Below, piece after piece: positions 28,164 to 35,416 of a stretch of 64,000 nucleotides of DNA (positions within the stretch are counted from its first letter, which is position 1; each line of letters opens with the position of its first letter). The stretch lies in NCBI RefSeq assembly GCF_000600005.1, contig NZ_CP007446.1, forward strand, positions 956,894-1,020,893, written 5' to 3'. The translations under genes and the position numbers were made by a program. The notes beneath the pieces are model-generated. The model did no database searches. It saw nothing but the letters and a program-made list of their open reading frames with translations, and was not told the DNA's origin. The DNA comes from Snodgrassella alvi wkB2 (GTDB taxonomy: Bacteria; Pseudomonadota; Gammaproteobacteria; Burkholderiales; Neisseriaceae).

Positions 28164-28395
28164 ATGGCAAAATGTAATAAATATTACATCTTAATTATAT
28201 ATTTATTTGATACTAAGACTATAAATTACTGTAATCAAAATTTCACTATTTCAGAGCTGAATAAATGATATGATTTAAGTTTTATTTTAAAAAACATCTA
28301 ATTTATTTTAAAAATTTATGATGAAAATCATATATCTATTTTAAATATATGATTTTCCTTAAAAGATATATAACTAATGATAATATCTCATTTAT
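28164..28395. other. AT-rich spacer in the immunity array
   Basis: No gene. It is related to the spacer at 28838-28982 and includes the hairpin at 28324-28356. An inverted repeat, TGTAATAAATATTACA, also recurs near 27447. Confidence 0.5.
28324..28356 (-). terminator. Hairpin downstream of immunity copy 2
   Basis: AAAATCATATA (28324-28334) pairs with TATATGATTTT (28346-28356). The same hairpin recurs after copy 3. It is AT-only at the loop side, so it may be a weak terminator. Confidence 0.5.
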
Positions 28396-28737
28396 TTACT
28401 TGTATGAAACACTTCTTGGTATTAAATAGACATCAACACCACTCATTGAACATTCTTCATAAGAAGCATCATTATTAGTAATGGTTTCATAACTATTTCC
28501 TATTGAATCATAAAAAATAAAGTGATAAATTTGGGTATATAAGCCTTTTGCTTTTTTCTCAGATGCTAATAATGTTATCTTAGTTTTGGGTTCATTTAAA
28601 TTTTCGATAGCAACTATACCAGCATTTTGTAACCAGACTTCACTCATTTTCATTGGCCAGGAATGGCAATCAGGCCCTTTAGCAAAGCTTAATATAGGCA
28701 AGACTGCGAATAGTGTTACTAGTAAAAATTTTTTCAC
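28396..28737 (-). CDS. Small exported protein, probable Tlde1 immunity protein (copy 2)
   Basis: A 113-residue paralog of the copies on either side, with the same signal peptide, GPDC start of the mature chain and YEECSMSGVDVYLI end. Differences cluster in the N-terminal third of the mature protein (MKMSEVWLQNAGIVAIENLNEPKTK-like, where copy 1 has MNISEGWLKKVGIVDNINLDESKTK-like) and at the C-terminus (PRSVSYK). The middle block LASEKKAKGLYTQIYHFIFYD is identical. The start is GTG 28737 with AGGATG upstream. It follows a ~25-codon toxin remnant. Function inferred from context only. Confidence 0.75.
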   Translation of the reverse strand: MKKFLLVTLFAVLPILSFAKGPDCHSWPMKMSEVWLQNAGIVAIENLNEPKTKITLLASEKKAKGLYTQIYHFIFYDSIGNSYETITNNDASYEECSMSGVDVYLIPRSVSYK

Positions 28738-28760
28738 TTTTCTTCATCCTTAGATTTTAT

Positions 28761-28837
28761 CTATAATGCTATTACTTCTAGAATTTTATCACCGCTGTTC
28801 CACATATCTTTTCGATACTTTTTATCTAGAATTATAC
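28761..28837 (-). pseudogene. Short 3' remnant of a Tlde1-like toxin gene (remnant B)
   Basis: It encodes about 24 residues matching the toxin C-terminus (ILDKKYRKDMWNSGDKILEVIA plus one Leu) before a stop. Upstream similarity to the toxin ends abruptly at about 28837. The original stop codon is altered (TTA) and the next in-frame TAG is used. Confidence 0.8.
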
Positions 28838-28909
28838 ATTACATCTTACTGATATATTTCATTTAAGTTTTAGTTTAAAAATATCTAATTTATTTAAAAA
28901 TTTATGAAG

Positions 28910-28943
28910 AAAATCATATATCTATTTTTAAATATATGATTTT
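28910..28943 (-). terminator. Hairpin downstream of immunity copy 3
   Basis: AAAATCATATA (28910-28920) pairs with TATATGATTTT (28933-28943). It is a duplicate of the hairpin after copy 2. Confidence 0.5.
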
Positions 28944-28982
28944 CCTTAAAAGATATGTAGCTAATGATAACATCTCATTTAT

Positions 28983-29324
28983 TTACTTGTTTATATGACT
29001 TTTTGATATTAAATAGATATCAACACCACTCATTGAACATTCTTCATAAGAAGCATCACTATTAGTAATGATTTCATAAGTATTCCCTGTTGTATCATAA
29101 AAAATAAAGTGATAAATCTGGGTATATAAGCCTTTTGCTTTTTTCTCAGATGCCAATAATGTTGACTTAGTTTTAGATTCATCTAAATTTATGATATCAA
29201 CTATACCAGCATTTTTTAACCAGCCCTCACTTATATTCATTGGCCAGGAATCACAATCAGGCCCTTTAGCAAAGCTTAATATAGGTAAGACTGCTAATAG
29301 TGGTACTAGTAAAAGTTTTCTCAC
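28983..29324 (-). CDS. Small exported protein, probable cognate Tlde1 immunity protein (copy 3)
   Basis: This 113-residue paralog lies 26 bases downstream of the only intact toxin, so it is the likely cognate immunity protein. It has a signal peptide (MRKLLLVPLLAVLPILSFA) and a mature chain starting KGPDC, with the second cysteine in YEECSMSG. The start is GTG 29324 with AGGATG upstream, as in copies 1 and 2. By eye it is closest to copy 1 in the NISEGWLK segment. Tldi-type immunity proteins are periplasmic, which fits the signal peptide. No domain was recognised. Confidence 0.78.
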   Translation of the reverse strand: MRKLLLVPLLAVLPILSFAKGPDCDSWPMNISEGWLKNAGIVDIINLDESKTKSTLLASEKKAKGLYTQIYHFIFYDTTGNTYEIITNSDASYEECSMSGVDIYLISKSHINK

Positions 29325-29350
29325 TTTTCTTCATCCTTAGATTTTATCTA

Positions 29351-29719
29351 TTATGCTATTACTTCTAGAATTTTATCACCGCTGTTCCACATATCTTTTC
29401 GATACTTTGTATTTAGAATTATACAACCATGAGAAGCAGAACCGGGATGCTTTTTACTATCACCATGAATTAAAAAACCGGATCTACCACACATATTATT
29501 ACCTGGATCAGGTGCTAACCTGATTACATATTCACCACAGCTTCGATGTTTCAAGATAAGCTCTTTCATAATATATTTACCTCTGGGTAGAGGACCAACA
29601 TTACTCACACATTGCATTGAAGGGTTAAATTTCCCTTTACCAAAACCTGCATACCCAGAAATAATAAACACACCATTATGTTTCAAGATACCAGTACTTT
29701 GTGCATAAGTCCAAGTCAT
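29351..29719 (-). CDS. Tlde1-like (DUF2778) L,D-transpeptidase-fold toxin, probable T6SS effector
   Basis: The 122-residue protein has the DUF2778/Tlde1 layout. The N-terminus MTWTYAQSTGILKHNG is followed by SGYAGFGKGKFNPSM, VGPLPRGKYIM and the catalytic block FLIHGDSKKHPGSASHGC (His85, His97, Cys99). The HxD...SHGC pattern is the L,D-transpeptidase signature. Tlde1 family effectors attack peptidoglycan tetrapeptides in the periplasm after T6SS delivery. No signal peptide is present, as expected for a protein injected by the T6SS. GGAG lies about ten bases before the ATG. It is first in a leftward operon with the immunity genes. T6SS dependence is inferred; an unrelated role is possible. Confidence 0.85.
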   Translation of the reverse strand: MTWTYAQSTGILKHNGVFIISGYAGFGKGKFNPSMQCVSNVGPLPRGKYIMKELILKHRSCGEYVIRLAPDPGNNMCGRSGFLIHGDSKKHPGSASHGCIILNTKYRKDMWNSGDKILEVIA

Positions 29720-29920
29720 AGCAATCCACTCCTTTTTATAGTTAATACAAATCTAAAATATATTAAAATAAGTTATTTTATTATTTCAATTATTAAATAT
29801 ATTAAAAAATAGTAAATATATTATATATTTTATTGGCAAAGATATCAATTTTAAAATGAATATCAAATCTGTATTTCGACTTTTGCGTTATAGTGCTGCC
29901 AGTTTTCTGATTGGGGTGTT

Positions 29921-31852
29921 ATGAAAAATCTGTGGCAAAAGTTTGATCGGTCGTTTTTACGCGGACAGAAGTTATCAAAAGTCCTGGTTGTGCTGATTGC
30001 TGTGTGGCTGTTTCTGGCTACCAGTCTGGTAGGGTTGTCGTTGAATACCTCATGGCGGCTGGAAGAGCTGGGAATGGCAATCAATGAAGCCGGCAGTCTG
30101 CGCAAGCGGGTGTTTTATATGGTACTGGTCACGAAAACACCGGGTGCAGAGCAGCAGTTTGCGGATGAAAAGCGTCAATTTAAGGAAATACTTGGTCATT
30201 TATACGAATTGCATGATACCGGGGTTATGAACGGCCAGCGCCATAAACAGTTATTAACCCAAGTTCAGGAAATTGAGGAGCAGTTGCAGGATTTTCTTGC
30301 TGACCGTGAAGCTTATTTACAGGGCAGACTAAGCGGAGAAGCTTTCCTTGCTCAGGCCAGAGAATTCACAGCGGTAATTGACCGGCTGGTTTTGCTTATT
30401 GAGCAAGATAATACGCACAATATTAGGCTGTTGCGCTGGCTACAGGCGCTAGTATTAATGATGGCTGTACTATCTGCGATTGTGTCTTTGCTGTTACTGC
30501 ATCATTTGGTCATTTCGCCGCTATTACGTCTGAATCAGGGCATCAGTCAGATTGGTAAGGGTTATTTTGATACACGCCTGAAAGTGGGTACGGCCAATGA
30601 GTTCGGGCAGGTAGCACAGGGTTTTAATCTGATGGCCGCCAAATTGTATGAAGTATATGACACGCTGGAAAACCGGGTCGCTGAGCAAACGCAGGCAGTG
30701 GTTAAGCGTAATCGTGAGCTAGCGGTATTATATGCTATGACCTCATTGTTTCAGGAACAGCATGATCTGACGGTGCTGGTACAAATATTTATGCATAAAA
30801 TGAAGGCATTCAGTGGTGCGGATGCCTGTGTGGTGCAGTTAAAAAATCGCCATTCACAGATGCTTGAAGTAGCCGGTTCGGACGGGCTGACAGAGGAGCA
30901 GGTAGATATGTTCCGTGATTATCGCTGTGATGGCGGGCGCTGTGTGCGGTTGCATCAGTCTGTGGTTAATTACAATAATCAATCGCTGGTCATTCATGAG
31001 GAAAATAATCATTGCTGTCAGATGCAGCAGGTTCTGCCGTTTTGTCTGACATTTGCAGTGAAATCAGTAGATGATGAAATCGGTATGCTGCACTTGTTTG
31101 CACTGAAGCCGTTTGCGCTGAGTGAAGAAAATCAACGTCTAATTTCAACTGTTTGCAGTCAGTTCGGGATAGCGATTGAAAGTATGCGCTTGAATGAACT
31201 GGATAAGCAGATGGCGATATTGGAAGAGCGTAACCTGATGGCGCAAGGATTGCATGACAGTATCGCGCAGTCGCTTTCATTTATGAATATGCAGATACAA
31301 GTACTGGAAAAATCTCTTGCAGAGCATAAACAAGAGCAGGCTAAACAGACTCTGGATTTTATTCATGAGGGTATCCAGCAATGCTATGATGATGTACGCG
31401 AATTATTGTCAAATTTCCGGATACGTCTGGTTTCAGAAGGGCTAATCAGTTCGTTGCAGGAAGTGATGAAAAGATTTGAACAACAAACAGATATTGTTGC
31501 GGATTGGTCGGTAGAAGGCGATGTGTATGAGGTAGAGTCGGATGTACAATTGCAGGTAGTGTTCATTGTGCAGGAAGCATTATCAAATGTACGTAAACAT
31601 GCGCATGCCGATGCTGTGCGAGTGAGGCTGGTATATCTGGCTGATCGCCTGAATCTCTGTATTGAAGATAACGGAATAGGTTTTGCCGAGGATACGCTAA
31701 TTCAGAAGGGGCTGCACGGACATGTGGGTGTACATATTATGAAAGAACGAGCCGGCAAGATTAATGGAGAATTAAAAATATTTGCACGTGAAAATAACGG
31801 GGTATGTGTAGAGTTGATGGTGCCGCGTCAGTATATTCATGCGCAGGAATAA
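29921..31852 (+). CDS. narX: Nitrate/nitrite sensor histidine kinase NarX
   Basis: This inner-membrane sensor detects nitrate and phosphorylates NarL. Layout: helix 1 (about 18-40), periplasmic sensor domain with the P-box NEAGSLRKRVFYMV (ligand arginine), helix 2 (about 168-192), HAMP (about 193-245), a cysteine-containing GAF-like region (about 265-400), HisKA_3 with phospho-acceptor His445 in QGLHDSIAQSLSFM, and a C-terminal ATPase (QEALSNVRKHA, EDNGIGF). The length of 643 residues is close to E. coli NarX (598). GGGGTG precedes the ATG. narL follows 16 bases after its stop. Confidence 0.93.
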   Translation: MKNLWQKFDRSFLRGQKLSKVLVVLIAVWLFLATSLVGLSLNTSWRLEELGMAINEAGSLRKRVFYMVLVTKTPGAEQQFADEKRQFKEILGHLYELHDTGVMNGQRHKQLLTQVQEIEEQLQDFLADREAYLQGRLSGEAFLAQAREFTAVIDRLVLLIEQDNTHNIRLLRWLQALVLMMAVLSAIVSLLLLHHLVISPLLRLNQGISQIGKGYFDTRLKVGTANEFGQVAQGFNLMAAKLYEVYDTLENRVAEQTQAVVKRNRELAVLYAMTSLFQEQHDLTVLVQIFMHKMKAFSGADACVVQLKNRHSQMLEVAGSDGLTEEQVDMFRDYRCDGGRCVRLHQSVVNYNNQSLVIHEENNHCCQMQQVLPFCLTFAVKSVDDEIGMLHLFALKPFALSEENQRLISTVCSQFGIAIESMRLNELDKQMAILEERNLMAQGLHDSIAQSLSFMNMQIQVLEKSLAEHKQEQAKQTLDFIHEGIQQCYDDVRELLSNFRIRLVSEGLISSLQEVMKRFEQQTDIVADWSVEGDVYEVESDVQLQVVFIVQEALSNVRKHAHADAVRVRLVYLADRLNLCIEDNGIGFAEDTLIQKGLHGHVGVHIMKERAGKINGELKIFARENNGVCVELMVPRQYIHAQE

Positions 31853-31868
31853 TTTTGGGAATTTAATA

Positions 31869-32522
31869 ATGCTTAATGAAAACAAGTACCGGATTCTGAT
31901 TGTTGATGATCACACTTTGTTTCGGCGTGGTTTGCGTGCACTGATTGATAGTTGTGAGCGTTTTGAGGTGGTGGGTGAGGCCACAGACGGTCTTGAAGGG
32001 GTAAAAATGCAGCAACAGCTCCAGCCGGATGCTGTACTTCTGGATCTGGATATGCCGGTAATGAGAGGACTTGAAGCACTACCGCAGATGATAAATCATA
32101 ATCCGCAGCAGGTGGTGCTGATGCTGACAGTCTCTGAAGATGGTAGTGATTTACTCGAATGTATGCGGCTGGGCGCCCGCGGATATCTGTTAAAAAATAT
32201 TGATACAGAATTTTTGCTGGATAGTATTGAAAAAGCGATTAGCGGAGATAGTGTGTTATCGCCTGAAATGACAAGTAAGCTGGTAACAAGGTTGCGCAGG
32301 CAGGAACAGGCTGACGAAAAAATTACTGAACCACTGACACCGCGCGAACGGGAAATTTTGCGCTGGCTGGCACGTGGGAATAGTAATAAGGTGATTGCGC
32401 GTAATCTGGATGTAACTGAAAGCACTATAAAAGTGCATGTTCAGAATATTTTACGCAAATTAAATGTAGCCAGCAGGGTACAGGCTGCTGTTTATGCCAT
32501 TGAGCATGGTCTGGATAAATAA
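31869..32522 (+). CDS. narL: Nitrate/nitrite response regulator NarL
   Basis: A 217-residue response regulator. The receiver domain has acidic pocket residues (VDDH), phospho-acceptor Asp59 (LLDLDMP) and a conserved Lys (LLKNID). The C-terminal LuxR-type helix-turn-helix is TPREREILRWLARG...STIKVHVQNILRKL. It would activate the downstream narK1K2GHJI genes in nitrate. The start was chosen at ATG 31869 because GGGA lies nine bases upstream and the protein then begins as NarL does. An upstream in-frame ATG at 31839 would overlap narX. Confidence 0.94.
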   Translation: MLNENKYRILIVDDHTLFRRGLRALIDSCERFEVVGEATDGLEGVKMQQQLQPDAVLLDLDMPVMRGLEALPQMINHNPQQVVLMLTVSEDGSDLLECMRLGARGYLLKNIDTEFLLDSIEKAISGDSVLSPEMTSKLVTRLRRQEQADEKITEPLTPREREILRWLARGNSNKVIARNLDVTESTIKVHVQNILRKLNVASRVQAAVYAIEHGLDK

Positions 32523-32571
32523 ACAAGTGAGTTGAGTATCGGGTAATAACTACTGAATATCAGAATTTGAT

Positions 32572-32605
32572 AAAGGCCTATTGAGTTTGTCAATAGGCCT
32601 TTTTG
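32572..32605 (+). terminator. Rho-independent terminator after narL
   Basis: AAAGGCCTATTGA (32572-32584) pairs with TCAATAGGCCTTT (32590-32602) around GTTTG, followed by T residues. It separates narXL from the narK operon. Confidence 0.9.
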
Positions 32606-32711
32606 CTTATTTGGCGTTGTGCTTTCTGGTTAATGATTTTGCTTCGGATGACTAATTGGATAGGAAAAGGTGATTACGTACACTAAAGAGAATTATTAAT
32701 GGGGGTACAGA
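32606..32711 (+). promoter_or_regulatory. Short promoter region of the narK1K2GHJI operon
   Basis: Only about 105 bases lie between the narL terminator and narK1, so the anaerobic/nitrate promoter should be here. A weak sigma-70-like pair (TTGGAT, 17 bases, TACACT, about 32658-32686) is visible. I found no clear FNR box (TTGAT-N4-ATCAA) and no good NarL 7-2-7 repeat. Confidence 0.4.
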
Positions 32712-33935
32712 ATGGATTCTGGTGTTAGAAAATCGGTAACAGTGCTTACTTCCAGCACGATTGCATTTATTGTCTGTTTTATGATCTGGATGATATTTGC
32801 CGTTTTGGGAATACCTATCAAAGAACAATTACAACTTAGTGAAGCTGAATTTGGTTTGCTGGCTGCGATGCCTGTACTGTCCGGATCACTTATCCGGGTG
32901 CCTTTAGGTATCTGGACTGACCGTTTTGGCGGCCGTATTGTATTTTTTCTGCTGATGCTGTCATGCGTTCCGGCAGTCTGGCTGCTTCAATATGCACACA
33001 CATATAGTCAGTTTCTCTGGATTGCGCTGTGGCTGGGATTAGTAGGCGGCTCATTTTCTGTTGGTACTCCTTATGTGGCCAAATGGTTTCGCAAGGAACG
33101 TCAGGGTTTGGCAATGGGTATTTTTGGAGCCGGTAATGCTGGTTCTGCCGTAAATAAGTTTTTGGCTCCTGCATTGGTTGTAGCATATGGCTGGCAGTCT
33201 GTACCCCGCTTATATACCGTAATTTTGCTGGTTATTACAGTACTGTTCTGGTTTTTCAGTTATCCGGAGCCTAAAGCAGCTTCTGCTAAACAGCCAAGTC
33301 TGAAAGCTCAGTTGTTATTAATGAAAAATCCGCAAGTGCTGAAATACAGTCAGCTGTATTCGGTAGTGTTTGGCGGCTATGTGGGCATTTCGCTGTGGAT
33401 GGTGAATTACTATGTTAAGGAATATAACTTCGGCTTAGAACAGGCCGGGTTGCTGGCTGCATGCTTCTCTCTGCCGGGGGGTGTACTGCGTGCGTTTGGT
33501 GGCTGGCTGTCTGATAAATACGGTGCTTATAAAGTTACCTGGGCTGTAATGTGGATTTGCGCATTAGCATTCTTTCTGTTGTCTTATCCGCAAACACAAA
33601 TGTCTATTCGTACAGTAAGTGGTCATCTGGATATGCATATTGGTTTAAATGCAACGATATTTACTGTGCTGCTGTTTGTGGTCGGTGTGGCTATGGCAAT
33701 CGGTAAAGCTTCGGTATTCAAGTTTATTTCTGATGAGTTCCCGGATGATATGGGTACTGTGTCTGGTGTAGTGGGTCTGGCCGGGGGACTGGGCGGTTTT
33801 CTGTTGCCGATTATGTTTGGTTGGTTAGTAGACTGGACAGGTGTACGTTCTACCTCTTTCATGCTGATGTTTGGCACGGTATGTATCAGTTTAATCTGGA
33901 TGCATTTTTCTCTGAAAAACCCTAAGCACCAATAA
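32712..33935 (+). CDS. narK1: Type 1 NarK nitrate transporter (proton symport type)
   Basis: An MFS protein of 407 residues and 12 predicted helices, with the nitrate/nitrite porter features. PVLSGSLIRVPLGIWTDRFGGR contains the substrate-binding arginine in helix 2. GIFGAGNAGSAVNKFLAP and VVGLAGGLGGFLLPIMFG are the two glycine-rich nitrate signatures. The size and sequence fit the NarK1 group, thought to take nitrate up with protons when nitrate respiration begins. It is first in the operon; narK2 follows after 12 bases. It contains a run of six G (33476-33481), too short to suggest switching. Confidence 0.9.
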   Translation: MDSGVRKSVTVLTSSTIAFIVCFMIWMIFAVLGIPIKEQLQLSEAEFGLLAAMPVLSGSLIRVPLGIWTDRFGGRIVFFLLMLSCVPAVWLLQYAHTYSQFLWIALWLGLVGGSFSVGTPYVAKWFRKERQGLAMGIFGAGNAGSAVNKFLAPALVVAYGWQSVPRLYTVILLVITVLFWFFSYPEPKAASAKQPSLKAQLLLMKNPQVLKYSQLYSVVFGGYVGISLWMVNYYVKEYNFGLEQAGLLAACFSLPGGVLRAFGGWLSDKYGAYKVTWAVMWICALAFFLLSYPQTQMSIRTVSGHLDMHIGLNATIFTVLLFVVGVAMAIGKASVFKFISDEFPDDMGTVSGVVGLAGGLGGFLLPIMFGWLVDWTGVRSTSFMLMFGTVCISLIWMHFSLKNPKHQ

Positions 33936-33947
33936 AGTGAGTTTGAT

Positions 33948-35318
33948 ATGGGTAAAGTTTTAAAAGATTGGCGGCCGGAAGACCAACAATTCTGGCAGTC
34001 AGGTGGTCGTGCAATAGCACGCAGAAATTTATGGATTTCTGTTCCTGCATTGTTACTGGCGTTTGCCATCTGGCAGGTATGGAGTGTGACGGTAGTAAAA
34101 CTGCCACTGGTTGGATTTAAGTTCAGCAGCAATGAACTGTTCTGGCTGGCGGCCTTGCCGGCATTATCAGGTGCTACTTTACGAATTTTCTATTCATTTG
34201 TGATTCCGATTTTTGGTGGCCGCAAATGGACGACAATTTCTACAGCCAGTTTGCTGATTCCTGCGCTGGGTTTGGGCTTTGCAGTACAGAATCCGAATAC
34301 TTCTTATACAACGATGTTCATTCTGGCACTTTTATGTGGTTTTGGCGGAGCAAATTTCAGTTCATCTATGTCCAATATCAGTCTGTTTTTCCCGAAATCG
34401 GAAAAAGGTCAGGCGATGGGGATTAATGCCGGTTTGGGCAATCTGGGCGTATCCGCAGTACAGATTGCTGTGCCACTGGCGATTACTAGCTGCCTGTTTG
34501 GTGCAATGGGCGGTGAGTCTCAGACAATTTCTACGCCACAGGGTTCTGCACAGGTTTGGTTGCAGAATGCTGGTTTTATCTGGGTACCGTTTATTGTGCT
34601 CAGTACGCTGGCTGCATGGTTTGGGATGAATGATATTGGCAGCATGCATTCCTCACTAAAGGAACAGTTTGTCATTTTCAAGCGGTTGCACAACTGGATT
34701 TTATGCTGGCTTTATGTGGGCACGTTTGGTTCGTTCATCGGTTTTTCGGCTGCTTTCCCGTTATTAATCAGCCATTCTTTTCCGCATCTGGATGCAGTTA
34801 AGTTTGCCTTTTTAGGTCCGTTTGTTGGTGCAGTACTGCGTGTCGTGGGTGGTTGGCTGTCTGACAAGATGTCTGCGGCAAAACTTACCGAAATCAGCTA
34901 TGCCATGATGATTGTCGGGGTCATTGGTGTTCTGGTATTTCAGCCTATTGGTGGCAATGAAGGCAGTTTTGTTGGTTTTTTCTGTAGTTTTATGTTGCTG
35001 TTTGCTTTTAGCGGTATTGGTAACGGTTCAACTTATGCGCAGGTGCCGCGGATTTTCTCTCAGTTTCATCGTCATCTGCATCAGGGCGATGTTAAAACCT
35101 CAGAAGCTCATGCCACTAAAGAATCAGCTACGGTATTAGGCTTTATGGGCGCAATCGGTGCTTATGGTGGGTTTCTGATTCCGAAAAGTTTTGGTTCTTC
35201 GATTGAGGCGACAGGCAGCGCATCAATGGCTTTATGGGGCTTTATTGTTTTCTATGTAAGCTGTCTGATAGTTAATTACTGGTTTTATGTTCGCAAACAA
35301 TCAGTTACGAGTTGTTAA
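33948..35318 (+). CDS. narK2: Type 2 NarK nitrate/nitrite antiporter
   Basis: An MFS protein of 456 residues that aligns along its length with E. coli NarK. It begins DWRPEDQQFWQSGGRAIARRNLWISVP-like and has ALPALSGATLRIFYSFVIPIFGGRKWTT (arginine of helix 2 and the FGGR loop). INAGLGNLGVSAVQ is the first nitrate signature and GAIGAYGGFLIPKSFGSS the second. It exchanges incoming nitrate for nitrite made by NarG. Paired NarK1-NarK2 genes also occur in Pseudomonas, and Paracoccus has them fused. Confidence 0.93.
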   Translation: MGKVLKDWRPEDQQFWQSGGRAIARRNLWISVPALLLAFAIWQVWSVTVVKLPLVGFKFSSNELFWLAALPALSGATLRIFYSFVIPIFGGRKWTTISTASLLIPALGLGFAVQNPNTSYTTMFILALLCGFGGANFSSSMSNISLFFPKSEKGQAMGINAGLGNLGVSAVQIAVPLAITSCLFGAMGGESQTISTPQGSAQVWLQNAGFIWVPFIVLSTLAAWFGMNDIGSMHSSLKEQFVIFKRLHNWILCWLYVGTFGSFIGFSAAFPLLISHSFPHLDAVKFAFLGPFVGAVLRVVGGWLSDKMSAAKLTEISYAMMIVGVIGVLVFQPIGGNEGSFVGFFCSFMLLFAFSGIGNGSTYAQVPRIFSQFHRHLHQGDVKTSEAHATKESATVLGFMGAIGAYGGFLIPKSFGSSIEATGSASMALWGFIVFYVSCLIVNYWFYVRKQSVTSC

Positions 35319-35330
35319 TTTGAAGTGATC

Positions 35331-35355
35331 GCACCATTGTCATAGATAATGGTGC
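35331..35355 (+). promoter_or_regulatory. Hairpin between narK2 and narG
   Basis: GCACCATT (35331-35338) pairs with AATGGTGC (35348-35355). No T tail follows, so it is more likely an mRNA processing or stability element than a full terminator, letting some transcripts continue into narG. Confidence 0.4.
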
Positions 35356-35387
35356 AGAAAAAATATAAATCAATAAGAAACTGTTTG

Positions 35388-35416
35388 AGGCTTTTGCCTC
35401 TATGGAGCACAAATTC
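35388..35416 (+). promoter_or_regulatory. Small hairpin abutting the narG ribosome-binding site
   Basis: GAGGC-TTTT-GCCTC (35388-35401) lies directly before the in-frame ATGGAGCAC, whose GGAG (35404-35407) is nine bases before the preferred narG start at 35417. It may modulate narG translation relative to the NarK genes. Confidence 0.35.

Larger units (their letters stand above)
27562..29719 (-). repeat. Tandem array of toxin-3'-end / immunity-gene units
   Basis: Reading leftward: intact toxin (29719-29351), immunity copy 3, toxin remnant (about 28837-28761), immunity copy 2, longer toxin remnant (about 28163-27947), immunity copy 1. The units share the toxin 3' end, the short junction with GTG start and AGGA, the whole immunity gene and an AT-rich spacer with a hairpin. 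Immunity starts are 816 and 587 bases apart; the difference comes from how much toxin sequence remains and from spacer length. Confidence 0.85.

Noticed and set aside
31839-31868. Earlier in-frame ATG for narL overlapping narX
   Set aside because: It would add ten residues absent from NarL proteins, and the later ATG has GGGA at proper spacing.
32606-32711. FNR or NarL binding sites before narK1
   Set aside because: No sequence close to TTGAT-N4-ATCAA and no 7-2-7 NarL heptamer pair could be found by eye; not called.
33476-33481. Run of six G in narK1 as a phase-variation tract
   Set aside because: Too short, and it lies in a glycine-coding loop expected in MFS proteins.
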